NCBI GenBank assembly: GCA_015060115.1
Contig: SUZB01000018.1
Span: 1-40,269 of the forward strand
Direction of reading: 5' to 3'
Length of the DNA stretch: 40,269 nucleotides
Source: Rikenellaceae bacterium
Lineage (GTDB): Bacteria > Bacteroidota > Bacteroidia > Bacteroidales > Rikenellaceae
A program made the position numbers and the translations under genes. The first letter of the stretch is position 1. Each line of letters starts with the position of its first letter. The notes under the pieces were generated by a model. It searched no databases. It saw only the letters and a list, made by a program, of their open reading frames with translations, and was not told where the DNA came from. This document shows, piece by piece, positions 24,327 to 32,907 of this stretch.

Positions 24327-24908
24327 ATGAAAAAAGATATTATCTTAGCTGGCGTCGGCGGACAGGGTATTCTGTCGATTGCAACGGTCATCGGCGAGGC
24401 TGCCATGGCTGAGGGTTGGAATCTTAAGCAGGCCGAGGTACACGGTATGAGCCAGCGTGGTGGCGATGTTCAGAGTAACTTGCGCCTCTCTACCGAGCCT
24501 ATCGCATCTGACCTTATCGCTAAGGGTGGTGCCGATATCATCATCTCGTTGGAGCCTATGGAGGCTTTGCGCTACCTCTCTTACCTTAAGAAAGATGGTT
24601 GGGTAGTTACCTCGAATGTCCCCTTTGTAAATATCCCCAACTACCCCGCAGAGGAGGAGTTGGCAGCCCACCTCAAGGCTTTGCCCAACTGCGTGGCTCT
24701 CAATGTCGAGGAGTTGGCCAAGGAGGCAGGTGCTCCTCTGCAGGCTGCCAATATGGTATTGTTGGGTGCTGCTATCCCTATGCTCGACATCGAGTTCGAG
24801 AAGATTGAGGCAGGTATCCGCCGTATCTTTGCTCGCAAGGGCGAGGAGGTTATCGAGAAGAACCTCGCTGCTGTGCGTGCCGGTTACAACAACTCAATTA
24901 AGAAGTAG
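24327..24908 (+). CDS. iorB: Indolepyruvate ferredoxin oxidoreductase, beta subunit
   Basis: 193 residues, the usual size. The N-terminus DIILAGVGGQGILSIATVIGEAA is the gamma-type domain of 2-oxoacid oxidoreductases; AEVHGMSQRGGDVQSNLRLS is the other family signature. It pairs with IorA to form the active enzyme. Its stop is followed after 3 bases by the aminotransferase ATG, so the three genes form one operon. Length and motifs look intact. Confidence 0.94.
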   Translation: MKKDIILAGVGGQGILSIATVIGEAAMAEGWNLKQAEVHGMSQRGGDVQSNLRLSTEPIASDLIAKGGADIIISLEPMEALRYLSYLKKDGWVVTSNVPFVNIPNYPAEEELAAHLKALPNCVALNVEELAKEAGAPLQAANMVLLGAAIPMLDIEFEKIEAGIRRIFARKGEEVIEKNLAAVRAGYNNSIKK

Positions 24909-24911
24909 AGT

Positions 24912-26228
24912 ATGGAGCGTCCATTAGATAAACAGACCGTCGATAACATCTGTATCGCCAATGGTCTCCGCAATGCCAAGGAGCTTGGTGCAGCCTCTAT
25001 TCGTCAGTTTGTGAGCGTGGTTAAGGATATCGAGGCCAAGATGGGTGTCGAGTATATCCGTATGGAGATTGGCGAGCCCGGTCTTCCCGCTGAGCAGATT
25101 GGTATCGAGGCCGAGCACGAGGCATTGTTGGCCGGTGTAGGCTCTAAGTACCCCCTTATCACAGGTATCGAGCCCTTGACCAAGGAGGCATCACGCTTCG
25201 TTAAGGCCTTCATCAATCTCGATATTCCTCCCGTATGCTTTGTGCCTACGGTAGGCTCTATGCAGGGCGCGTTTGCTGCGTTTACGGCTCTTAGCCAGAT
25301 GCGTGCCGACCGCGATACTATCCTCTTTATCGACCCCGGCTTCCCTGTACAGAAGATGCAGTGCAAGGTGCAGGGTATCCGCTACGAGTCGTTCGATGTT
25401 ATCGACTATCGTGGCAAGGCTCTTGAGGCTAAGTTGGAGGAGGTGCTCTCGTCGGGTCGCGTCAGCGGTATGATCTACTCTAACCCCAACAACCCCACTT
25501 GGATGTGTCTCACGGAGGAGGAGTTGGAGATTATCGGCCGTATGGCTACCAAGTACGATGTTATCGTTGTCGAGGATTTGGCTTACCTCAATATGGACTT
25601 CCGTGAGGACCGTTCTGTGCCCTTCGAGCCTCCATATCAGCCTTCGGTAGCTCGCTACACCAACAACTGTATGCACCTGTTGTCGGGCTCTAAGATGTTC
25701 TCATACGCTGGTCAGCGTGTTGCTGTGGTTGCTCTCAACCCCGCACTTGCCGACCGTTGCTACGAGGGCTTCGCACAGCGCTATGGCAACGATGGTCAGT
25801 TCCGCCGCAACTTTATCTTCAACATCCTCTATGTGCTCTCGTCGGGTGTTCCTCACTCTACGCAGTATGCTTTGGCAGCGATGTTCCGTGCAGCTTCGGA
25901 CGGCAAGCTCAACTATGTGGAGCACACACGCGAGTATGCCCGTCGTGCGCAGCGCGTAAAGGAGATTATGGTAAAGAATGGCTTCCACATCGTCTACGAC
26001 AAGGATTGCGATCAGGAGGTGTCGGACGGCTTCTTCTTCACCTTCGGCTACAAGGATATGACCGGTGAGCAGCTTATCAACAAGCTTATCTACTACGGTA
26101 TCTCGGCTATCACACTCGCACCTACGGGCAGTACCCGTCAGGGCTTGCGCGGTTGTGTGTCGATGATTTCGGATTATCAGTACGACGAGCTTGATAAGCG
26201 ATTGCATCTGTTCTCGCAAGATTACTAA
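24912..26228 (+). CDS. PLP-dependent class I/II aminotransferase
   Basis: 438 residues. Fold type I pattern: an N-terminal arm, PTVGSMQGAFAAF near the phosphate-binding region, YSNPNNPTWMCLTEEE, then VVEDLAYLNMDF and the Schiff-base Lys in SGSKMFSYAGQRVAV. The C-terminal Arg that binds the carboxylate fits TGSTRQGLRGCVSM. Because it lies 3 bases after iorB, an aromatic amino acid is the likely donor, giving the aryl-pyruvate for IorAB. This substrate choice is inference; aspartate- or alanine-type activity is possible. The gene ends before a 315-base spacer with a MITE-like element. Confidence 0.9.
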   Translation: MERPLDKQTVDNICIANGLRNAKELGAASIRQFVSVVKDIEAKMGVEYIRMEIGEPGLPAEQIGIEAEHEALLAGVGSKYPLITGIEPLTKEASRFVKAFINLDIPPVCFVPTVGSMQGAFAAFTALSQMRADRDTILFIDPGFPVQKMQCKVQGIRYESFDVIDYRGKALEAKLEEVLSSGRVSGMIYSNPNNPTWMCLTEEELEIIGRMATKYDVIVVEDLAYLNMDFREDRSVPFEPPYQPSVARYTNNCMHLLSGSKMFSYAGQRVAVVALNPALADRCYEGFAQRYGNDGQFRRNFIFNILYVLSSGVPHSTQYALAAMFRAASDGKLNYVEHTREYARRAQRVKEIMVKNGFHIVYDKDCDQEVSDGFFFTFGYKDMTGEQLINKLIYYGISAITLAPTGSTRQGLRGCVSMISDYQYDELDKRLHLFSQDY

Positions 26229-26236
26229 TATTAACC

Positions 26237-26487
26237 GAGGCTGAATAAAAAGTGTATTTTGTCGTTCTTTGTTGTGATAAGGCATCATCTCCTTCCTCTA
26301 ACGAATTATCAATAGCAATGGGCAGTACGCCAAAAGTACAGCCCATCGCTATGAAATTCGCCGAGCGAAAGCATCTAATGCCTTCTAACAACAAATTTGC
26401 TCGCCCTCAAAATCCTCATTTACGCCTTAGTAAACTGCGGTTTTTCGGGCTTCGCAGGCCTAAAACTACATCTTTTTATTCAACCTC
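26237..26487. mobile_element. MITE-like element with 16-base terminal inverted repeats
   Basis: GAGGCTGAATAAAAAG (26237-26252) and CTTTTTATTCAACCTC (26472-26487) are inverted with one mismatch. The interior (about 26266-26392) folds on itself: TTTGTTG with CAACAAA, AAGGCAT with ATGCCTT, and AATGGGC with GCCCAT. No coding sequence is present beyond a chance 79-codon frame. No clear target duplication is visible. A structured leader RNA is the alternative. Confidence 0.5.
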
Positions 26488-26497
26488 TTAGCAAATA

Positions 26498-26526
26498 AGG
26501 AGATGGCTATTTTTTAGTCATCTCCT
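26498..26526 (+). promoter_or_regulatory. Stem-loop just upstream of the CoA-transferase start
   Basis: AGGAGATGGCT (26498-26508) pairs with AGTCATCTCCT (26516-26526), with one G-U pair and a T-rich loop. It ends 17 bases before the ATG. There is no T run behind it, so a role in translation or mRNA stability is more likely than termination. Confidence 0.45.
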
Positions 26527-26543
26527 CTTAAACTTACAAAACT

Positions 26544-27833
26544 ATGAAATTAGTTAGTGCGGCAGAAGCCGTAAAACTTATTAAGTCGGGTGATTCGGTA
26601 TTTATTCAGGGCTCGACATCTATCCCTGAGGTCTTGGTGCAGGCTATGACCGACCGTGCCCCAGAGTTGCGCGATGTTAAGGTATACTCTGCCTTTGCTA
26701 TCGGTCGCTTCGATGCCCCATACGCCAAGGCTGAGTTGCGAGACTCTTTCGAGCCCTTGAGCTTCTTCGTTGCCAACAACCTGCGCAACGCTATCAAGGA
26801 GGGTGTGGCTCAGACCATTCCCGCATTCTTGGGCGAGATTCCCTTCCTCTTCCGTTCAGGCCAGGTGCCCTTGGATGTTACGCTCCTAAATGTCTCGGAG
26901 CCCGACGAGGATGGCTACTGCTCTTATGGTATCTCTGCCGACCTCGCCTTCTCGGCTGCCGAGTGCTCAAAGACCATCATCGCACAGGTAAACAAGTATA
27001 TGCCTCGCACCTTCGGTGATCCCGTAATCCATGTATCGAAGATTGATGCTATGGTGCGTGGTGATGAGCCCCTTGTGGAGCTTCCTATCGCTGTTCCCAA
27101 CGATGTTGAGCGTGCTATCGGTAACTATATCGCTGCAGAGATTCCCGATGGAGCAACCTTGCAGATTGGCGTAGGCGGTATTCCCAACGCTGTGCTCGAT
27201 GCTCTGCACGACCACAAGCACCTCGGACTTCACACCGAGGCTATGACCGATGGCGTAGTGCCTCTTATCCAGAAGGGCATCATCGACAACTCGCTGAAGA
27301 AGCTCTACCCCGGTCAGTCGTTGGCCTGCCTCTGCCTTGGTAGCCAGCGCCTCTACGACTACCTCGATGGCAACCGCGATGTTGTCATTCGTGATGTGGC
27401 GTGGACTAACGATCCACAGAATATTCGTCAGAACCCCAGCGTGATGGCTGTAAACTCGGCTATCGAGGTCGATCTTACTGGTCAGATTTGCGCCGACTCT
27501 ATCGGTGAGCGCATCTTCTCAGGCGTAGGTGGTCAGCACGACTTTATGTATGGTGGCGCCTTGTCTGAGGGCGGTAAGTGCTTTATTGCACTCCCCTCAA
27601 TCACGAATAAGGGTCAGTCGAAGATTGTGCCTACCCTCACCAAGGGCGCAGGCGTTGTAACCACCCGCTTCCAGGCGCAGTACATCGCTACCGAGCACGG
27701 TATCGTATATCTTCGCAATAAGTCGCTTGCCCAGCGTGCCAAGCTCCTTATCTCTATTGCCGACCCCTCAGTTCGTGAGGATCTCGAAAGAGCAGCAGTT
27801 GAGCGTTTCGGTATTGGTTTCTTAAGAGCCTAA
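26544..27833 (+). CDS. Acetyl-CoA hydrolase/CoA-transferase family protein
   Basis: 429 residues. Family I CoA-transferase fold in one chain: an N-terminal domain (AVKLIKSGDSVFIQGSTSIPEVL) and a C-terminal domain with the active-site Glu232 in LHTEAMTDG and the Gly loop GVGGQHDF, plus the ATEHGIVYLR ending. It moves CoA between a carboxylate and acetate, propionate, succinate or 4-hydroxybutyrate; the exact pair cannot be read. Downstream of iorAB and an aminotransferase it could release aryl-acetate from aryl-acetyl-CoA, but it has its own leader and may instead serve central fermentation. It ends in TAA followed by the 93-nt 3' element. Confidence 0.92.
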   Translation: MKLVSAAEAVKLIKSGDSVFIQGSTSIPEVLVQAMTDRAPELRDVKVYSAFAIGRFDAPYAKAELRDSFEPLSFFVANNLRNAIKEGVAQTIPAFLGEIPFLFRSGQVPLDVTLLNVSEPDEDGYCSYGISADLAFSAAECSKTIIAQVNKYMPRTFGDPVIHVSKIDAMVRGDEPLVELPIAVPNDVERAIGNYIAAEIPDGATLQIGVGGIPNAVLDALHDHKHLGLHTEAMTDGVVPLIQKGIIDNSLKKLYPGQSLACLCLGSQRLYDYLDGNRDVVIRDVAWTNDPQNIRQNPSVMAVNSAIEVDLTGQICADSIGERIFSGVGGQHDFMYGGALSEGGKCFIALPSITNKGQSKIVPTLTKGAGVVTTRFQAQYIATEHGIVYLRNKSLAQRAKLLISIADPSVREDLERAAVERFGIGFLRA

Positions 27834-27837
27834 TCTA

Positions 27838-27930
27838 TGAAAAGGGGCATTGTTTGATGCCTCAGCACAAAGCCCGAATGGAAGATACTCGGCGTATCTT
27901 CCATTCGGGCTTTGTAGTTGGGAGGTGTTA
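27838..27930 (+). terminator. 93-nt two-hairpin 3' element after the CoA-transferase (copy 2)
   Basis: Begins 5 bases after the stop. Hairpin 1 is GGCAT-TGTTTG-ATGCC. Hairpin 2 is a perfect 22-bp stem (27867-27888 with 27894-27915) with loop TCGGC, identical to the loop of copy 1. One stem pair is A-T here and C-G in copy 1, and another is G-C here and G-U there. It probably shapes the 3' end of the transcript. Confidence 0.7.
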
Positions 27931-27950
27931 GAGTTGCGCTCTATTGGAGC

Positions 27951-27977
27951 GCCTGCAACTATTGCTCATTGCTCATT
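27951..27977. repeat. 27-base dispersed repeat overlapping a gene end (copy 2)
   Basis: Identical in reverse complement to 9766-9792. Here it encodes the last residues (MSNEQ) and stop codon of the symporter gene. In copy 1 it contributes the -33 part of the helicase promoter. Confidence 0.8.
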
Positions 27978-29413
27978 CGCTTGCTAAAGGCGAGCAGTCC
28001 CACAAAGCACAGAACAGCATTGAGCAGAATCACCTCGTAGCTAAATTCGTAGCCACCAAACCACGCTTCGGAGTGCGAGGCGATGATATAAGAGATTATG
28101 GGTGAGGCGATTGCAACGACAGGCACAATGGCGGGTCGGGGCATACGGCGTGTAATGATGCCAAAGGCAAACATACCGAGCAACGGGCCATAGGTATAGC
28201 TTGCCATAGTGAATATCAGCGTGATAGCCCCTGCGTGGCTAAAGTGGTGGAAGAGAACGATTATCGAGCACATCACCACAGCAATCAGAGCGTGAGAGAG
28301 GCTTCTTGCACGCTCCAACTTCTCCGTTGGGCGATGCTCAGCCCTCAATATATCGTGCGTAAAAGATGTGGTGAGTGCCGTGAGTGCCGAGCCTGCCGAG
28401 GAGTATGTCGAGGCAACTAATCCGAGGAGGAATAGCACGCCTACTGCGGTGGGAAGTCCACACTCCGTAGCCACATAGCCAAAGAGCATATCGCCTGTGG
28501 GAGCATCTATCGCGCGCGCGTGTACGAAGATATATAGTAGTGCGCCGAGCGCAAGGAAGAGCGTGATGACGACAATCTGAATCACTATCGAGGTCATCAT
28601 ACTACGCTGTGCATCGCCACGACTACGACACGAAAGCGTTGTCTGCATCATATCTTGGTCGAGGCCCGTCATCGCCACCACAAGGAAGATGCCCGCAACA
28701 AACTGCTTCCAAAAGTATCGTCTGTCGAGCGGATTCTCCGTAAACATAGTCTGCGAGTAGTCGCTATCGGCAATGGCGCGTGTTGCCTCACCGAGGCTAA
28801 AGCCCATCTCGCGGATAATAAAGATGATTGCCAAGATTATAGATGCGCTCATTATCAGTGTCTTGACCATCTCGACCCATACCACTGACTTTACGCCACC
28901 ACGCCTCGTGTAGAGCCATACCAAGGCCATCATAATGGTGGCATTTGCCCAGAACGGAATATTGTAGTGGTCGTAGAGCAGCCCTTGTAGCACCACGCAG
29001 ATAACAAAGGCTCGCAACGATGCCGAGGCAATCTTCGCTACAAAGAATAGCCAGGCGCCTGTGCGGTGTGCCACGATGCCAAAGCGGTGGTCGAGGTACT
29101 CATAAAGCGACACTACGCCGAGGCGATAGTATAGCGGGATAAGCACAAAGGCGATTACGGCATAGCCTACGAAGAAGCCGAGGCAGGTCTGCAAGTAGGA
29201 GAAACCATCGGTCAAGACTGAGCCGGGCACCGAGATATATGTTACGCCCGACATTGCAGCACCCACCATAGCCACAGCCGCCACAAGGCGAGGTGTTGAG
29301 CGACCGCCCGTAAAGAATGTTGCGGTGGTCGTGTTGCGCGACGAGAGCCACGCTACGAAGAAGAGTAGCGCGACATATCCCGCGAGGGTGAGTATAATGG
29401 CGAGGTCAGACAC
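27959..29413 (-). CDS. Sodium:solute symporter (SSS family)
   Basis: 484 residues from a GTG start (29413). About 13 membrane helices, starting LAIILTLAGYVALLFFVAWL. Family marks are FFTGGRSTPRLVAAVAMVGAAMSGVTYISVPG near the first helices and GLVASTYSSAGSALTALTTSFTHDI, which holds the sodium-site Ser/Thr. It imports a small solute with sodium; the substrate is unknown. It starts 6 bases after the GH5 stop and is the last gene of the FAD oxidoreductase-GH5-symporter group, so a sugar or glycoside product is possible. Its C-terminal codons lie in a dispersed repeat, so the ancestral C-terminus may have been different. Confidence 0.92.
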   Translation of the reverse strand: MSDLAIILTLAGYVALLFFVAWLSSRNTTTATFFTGGRSTPRLVAAVAMVGAAMSGVTYISVPGSVLTDGFSYLQTCLGFFVGYAVIAFVLIPLYYRLGVVSLYEYLDHRFGIVAHRTGAWLFFVAKIASASLRAFVICVVLQGLLYDHYNIPFWANATIMMALVWLYTRRGGVKSVVWVEMVKTLIMSASIILAIIFIIREMGFSLGEATRAIADSDYSQTMFTENPLDRRYFWKQFVAGIFLVVAMTGLDQDMMQTTLSCRSRGDAQRSMMTSIVIQIVVITLFLALGALLYIFVHARAIDAPTGDMLFGYVATECGLPTAVGVLFLLGLVASTYSSAGSALTALTTSFTHDILRAEHRPTEKLERARSLSHALIAVVMCSIIVLFHHFSHAGAITLIFTMASYTYGPLLGMFAFGIITRRMPRPAIVPVVAIASPIISYIIASHSEAWFGGYEFSYEVILLNAVLCFVGLLAFSKRMSNEQ

Positions 29414-29419
29414 GGCTTG

Positions 29420-30676
29420 TTATTCGGCATTAAGTCCGAGAGAGAGGATATACTCCTTGTCGATGGTGCAGTTCTCGAAGCGAACAGCCTCTGTCAAGGC
29501 ATCAATAGCGCCCTGCAGGGTTGCGCTACCGCCAGCCCTCTCGCGAGCCTCGCGAATAGCCTGATAGCTATCCCTTGGGCTCTCGGCAAACTCCACAACC
29601 TTATCCCAATTTTCGGGTCGAGAGAAGCCCACCCACGAACTTGAGCCTATCTTCTTGTAGGGCCAGAAGGTGTAGCCTATGTTGTTGTCTATCATCGTCT
29701 TGCAGAACTTGGCCATCCACTCGTAGGTGTTGTGGCCAATCTCGCCCATATACATCGGGCGATTTACCTTATCGCGGAAGGCGATAAACGAGCCGATAGC
29801 CTCCGCCGTAGGCTCGCCACCATAGCGATGGCACGAATACATAACCTGCTCATCGAAGTTGCAATCCTCCAAAGGCTCGAAGTTGCTGTTCCACTGCGCA
29901 CCACCGAGGATTACGATATGGTGTTTGTCGGCTCTGCGGATAGCATCGAAGCCGATGCGGTAGAGCGCCTTTAATTTAGAGTTGAGCACTGCAACATCAT
30001 CGCCAAAATATGGCGCAATAGGCTCATTCAGAAGGTCATAACCAAGGATTACTGGCTCATTGCGATAGTGGTAGGCGATACGCTGCCAAATATCGGCAAA
30101 CATCGCCTGACTTGCCTCACACTCCAACAGCCAAGGGTAGCCATACGAGTCATCTATGTTGTCGCCAGTCTGACCGCCGGGGGCATCGTGCATATCGAGG
30201 ATTACATATAGCCCATACTCTCTGCACCACTCCACAACTTGGTCCATACGCTCGAAACCATCATGATTTGCCGCAAGACCCATATAGTCCTCGTGGGTAA
30301 AGAGCTTATAATGGAAGGGTAGGCGTATGGTGTTAGCGCCTGTCGAGGCGATAAAGGCAATATCCGCCTCGGTGATATAGTTATCCTTGAACTCTGCCCA
30401 AAATCTATCCGTAGCAGATGGGCCTACCGCCTGACGCAACATCTCGTCAATAAAGTGTGCCGAATTAACCTTTTGGAAACCAAACATATAACCCTCGGGA
30501 TTGAGCCAGTTGCCGAGGTTAGTGCCACGAATAAACAACTTCTCGCCATCAGGCGTAACGAGGTCTGCGCCATCGACACGCACAAAGTCTTCGATACCTT
30601 TTTTGCTCACCGTTTTAGGAGCGGCGCACGCCACAGCCAAGGTGGCAATAAGCAAGAGGGTGAATAGTCGTCTCAT
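29420..30676 (-). CDS. Glycoside hydrolase family 5, lipoprotein
   Basis: 418 residues. A lipoprotein signal (LAVAC, Cys17) places it on a membrane, probably facing the periplasm or the cell surface. The TIM-barrel carries GTNLGNWLNPEGY at the start, the acid/base Glu218 in DLLNEP and the nucleophile Glu312 in YMGEIGHN, both in the family spacing. GH5 enzymes cut beta-linked glucans, mannans and related chains; the subfamily cannot be judged by eye. It lies 11 bases after the FAD oxidoreductase and 6 bases before the symporter. No SusC/SusD pair is present, so this is not a canonical polysaccharide utilisation locus. Confidence 0.92.
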   Translation of the reverse strand: MRRLFTLLLIATLAVACAAPKTVSKKGIEDFVRVDGADLVTPDGEKLFIRGTNLGNWLNPEGYMFGFQKVNSAHFIDEMLRQAVGPSATDRFWAEFKDNYITEADIAFIASTGANTIRLPFHYKLFTHEDYMGLAANHDGFERMDQVVEWCREYGLYVILDMHDAPGGQTGDNIDDSYGYPWLLECEASQAMFADIWQRIAYHYRNEPVILGYDLLNEPIAPYFGDDVAVLNSKLKALYRIGFDAIRRADKHHIVILGGAQWNSNFEPLEDCNFDEQVMYSCHRYGGEPTAEAIGSFIAFRDKVNRPMYMGEIGHNTYEWMAKFCKTMIDNNIGYTFWPYKKIGSSSWVGFSRPENWDKVVEFAESPRDSYQAIREARERAGGSATLQGAIDALTEAVRFENCTIDKEYILSLGLNAE

Positions 30677-30687
30677 AATATCTCGTT

Positions 30688-32253
30688 TTAGAAGTTGTGA
30701 TGTTTGCAGTAGCGGGCTACGGCATCGGCAATACGCTCGCCATCGAGAGCTGCCGAGACGATACCTCCCGCATAGCCGGCACCCTCGCCAGCAGGGAATA
30801 GACCCTCTACCTGCGAGTGCATAAGTGTCTCAGGATCACGCGGAATACGCACAGGTGTCGATGTGCGCGACTCTACGCCCACAACGATTGCCTCGTCGGT
30901 AACGAAGCCACGCATACGCTTGCCAAAGGTGGCGATGCCACTGCGTAGGCGCGAGGCGATAACCTCAGGCATCCACTTATCCAATCGCGAGGGGGTGATA
31001 CCCGGAATATACGATGTGCGGGGCAACGAGCGCGACTCTCGGCCATATACAAAGTCCGAAACACGCTGAGCAGGAGCCACTTGCCTATCGCCACTATGCT
31101 CTCTTGCCAACTGCTCGAAGAGTTGCTGGTAGCGCAGACCCGCTAACTCGCCCCACTGCTCGCGAAGATGTGCAAAATCTTCGAGGCGCACCTCCGTGAC
31201 GAGGCCAGAGTTGGCAAATGCCGAGTTACGGCCACTGGGCGACATACCATTGACCACCGACTGTGTAGTGTCGGTCATTGCGGGCACGATAAAACCACCA
31301 GGGCACATACAGAATGAGTAGACACCACGACCAGCCTCCTGACTAACAAGCGAATAGCTTGCAGCAGGGAGATACTCGCCACGCTCATCGCGGTGATATT
31401 GTATCGAGTCAATCAGACGCTGAGGATGCTCAATGCGGACACCCATAGCAAAGGGCTTGGCCTCGACAGCGATGCCCGAAGAGTAGAGCAACTCATAGAT
31501 GTCGCGTGCCGAGTGGCCTGTGGCCAAGACTACAGCAGCGCCCTCGATGATGTCGTTGCCCACCTTCACGCCACGGATGCGACCATCTTTGAGCACAAAG
31601 CCCGAAACGCAACTCTCGAAGAGCACCTTGCCACCGTGATCGGTGATGGTGCGACAGATATTCGATATGATGCGAGGTAGCTTGTCGGTGCCAATATGTG
31701 GGTGTGCCTCGTACAGAATTGCGGGATTAGCACCGTGCCATACAAGGGTTTGCAACGCCTTGTTGTAGTCGCCACGCTTCTTGCTGCGTGTGAAGAGCTT
31801 GCCATCGGAGAATGTGCCTGCGCCACCCTCGCCAAAGGCGTAGTTGGAGTTGGGGTTGATCTCGCCACCGCGATTAATCTGTGCGATGTCGTGCTTGCGC
31901 GACAACACCGACTTGCCACGCTCTAAAAGTATAGGCTTGTATCCCAGCTCGATAAGGCGCAACGAGGCGAATAGTCCCGCAGGGCCTGAGCCTACGACGA
32001 TAACCTCTGTGGCGGTATCCACCATAGGGTAGTCGAAGTGCATCGGCTCTGGCTGTGGCTCTTGGTCGATGTAGACCTCAAGGGTGAGGTTCACCTTCGC
32101 CATACGCTGGCGGGCATCTATCGAGCGCTTCACGACACGCGCAAGGGCTATGTCGCTCTGGCGAATACCGAGACGCTCGGCAGCACGCGCAATGTAAAAC
32201 TTATCGTCGGCCGCCTGCTTTGGCGACAACTCCAGTGTTATGGTCTTCGGCAT
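30688..32253 (-). CDS. FAD-dependent oxidoreductase (COG2509-like)
   Basis: 521 residues. A small N-terminal domain (1-85) precedes the Rossmann FAD-binding motif VIVVGSGPAGLFASLRLIELG and ERGKSV. A family-specific segment NSNYAFGEGGAGTFSDGKLFTRSKK follows, and the C-terminal FPAGEGAGYAGGIVSAALDG closes the flavin site. Proteins of this kind are widespread, annotated as uncharacterised FAD-dependent dehydrogenases; the substrate is unknown. It heads a minus-strand run with GH5 and a symporter (gaps 11 and 6 bases). I see no functional link among the three. Confidence 0.9.
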   Translation of the reverse strand: MPKTITLELSPKQAADDKFYIARAAERLGIRQSDIALARVVKRSIDARQRMAKVNLTLEVYIDQEPQPEPMHFDYPMVDTATEVIVVGSGPAGLFASLRLIELGYKPILLERGKSVLSRKHDIAQINRGGEINPNSNYAFGEGGAGTFSDGKLFTRSKKRGDYNKALQTLVWHGANPAILYEAHPHIGTDKLPRIISNICRTITDHGGKVLFESCVSGFVLKDGRIRGVKVGNDIIEGAAVVLATGHSARDIYELLYSSGIAVEAKPFAMGVRIEHPQRLIDSIQYHRDERGEYLPAASYSLVSQEAGRGVYSFCMCPGGFIVPAMTDTTQSVVNGMSPSGRNSAFANSGLVTEVRLEDFAHLREQWGELAGLRYQQLFEQLAREHSGDRQVAPAQRVSDFVYGRESRSLPRTSYIPGITPSRLDKWMPEVIASRLRSGIATFGKRMRGFVTDEAIVVGVESRTSTPVRIPRDPETLMHSQVEGLFPAGEGAGYAGGIVSAALDGERIADAVARYCKHHNF

Positions 32254-32404
32254 ACGCTTCTAAGGGTGTGTTCAGTAAATCTTGTGGCAAGCACATAATT
32301 GCCAAAAAATGTCTAATTCTCCACTGCGGGCGCACCAAAAACGGGTAGACATACCCCCAATGAATATACAAAAATACAAAAAATAAAATTATTCTGCCCT
32401 ATTG

Positions 32405-32436
32405 TTGCATATATTCTAAAAGTTTTTTTAACTTTG
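32405..32436 (+). promoter_or_regulatory. tRNA-Leu promoter
   Basis: TTG (32405-32407), 21 bases, TAACTTTG (32429-32436). The tRNA begins 46 bases downstream. Confidence 0.65.
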
Positions 32437-32481
32437 CACCGCAAAACGACACTAAGGCTTAGTGTTCCGATGCAAGATCCT

Positions 32482-32563
32482 GCGGATATGGTGTAATTGG
32501 TAGCCACGTCAGACTTAGGATCTGATGCCGAGAGGCGTGGGGGTTCGAGTCCCTTTATCCGCA
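32482..32563 (+). tRNA. tRNA-Leu (anticodon TAG)
   Basis: 82 nt. Acceptor arms GCGGATA and TATCCGC pair, with discriminator A. The anticodon stem TCAGA/TCTGA holds loop CTTAGGA (anticodon TAG). A long variable arm (GCCGAGAGGCGT region) marks a type II tRNA, and the T loop is TTCGAGT. CCA is not encoded. Confidence 0.96.
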
Positions 32564-32564
32564 C

Positions 32565-32593
32565 AAAAGCGACCTGTTGAGGGTCGCTTTTTT
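32565..32593 (+). terminator. Terminator of tRNA-Leu
   Basis: AAAAGCGACC (32565-32574) pairs with GGTCGCTTTT (32582-32591), and the T run continues to 32593. It stands 1 base after the tRNA. Confidence 0.85.
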
Positions 32594-32603
32594 GCGTCTA
32601 AAG

Positions 32604-32789
32604 GGACTCGCACTGACTGTGGCGGCTCGGCAATACTTTGCGGTGAGCATATTGCTACGCAATCTCGAAAAGCAAATGGATAATACTTCGGTGAGTAAAC
32701 TCCCCCAGTATTATCCATTCACTTTTCCGACCTATGGTCGTATGCTCACCTTACCATTGCTCTCGCCCTGCTGAACGCAGTTCGAGTCC
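32604..32789. repeat. Long imperfect hairpin with tRNA T-arm-like end
   Basis: Three arm pairs are nested: 32604-32615 with 32778-32789 (one mismatch), 32642-32651 with 32741-32750 (perfect), and 32667-32687 with 32708-32728 (two mismatches). The right outer arm contains GTTCGAGTCC, as in a tRNA T arm, and shares nine bases with the adjacent tRNA-Leu. No protein is encoded. It is probably a small non-autonomous repeat element settled behind the tRNA. Confidence 0.65.
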
Positions 32790-32820
32790 GGTCGTGCAAA
32801 TTGGGATGCGGTTTATTATT

Positions 32821-32890
32821 ATACATACAGACCACCCCAAACCCCTACCCTTGTAAAGGGAGGGGCTTGTTGCAGATCTGTGGTCTGCTA
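32821..32890. repeat. Second hairpin of the tRNA-Leu/NERD spacer
   Basis: AGACCAC (32829-32835) pairs with GTGGTCT (32880-32886). Inside, CCCCT and CCCTT (32842-32852) pair with AAGGG and AGGGG (32856-32865). The CCCCTACCC/AGGGAGGGG pattern is a repeat type I associate with Bacteroidota spacers. Confidence 0.55.
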
Positions 32891-32907
32891 TCGGTATGCG
32901 CTTTTAT

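Noticed and set aside
26252..26491. 79-codon frame in the spacer before the CoA-transferase
   Set aside because: It lies within the self-complementary MITE-like element and shows no recognisable protein features.
32515..32718. Minus-strand frame containing GTRTPTPLGIRS
   Set aside because: It is antisense to tRNA-Leu, a well-known source of spurious proteins.
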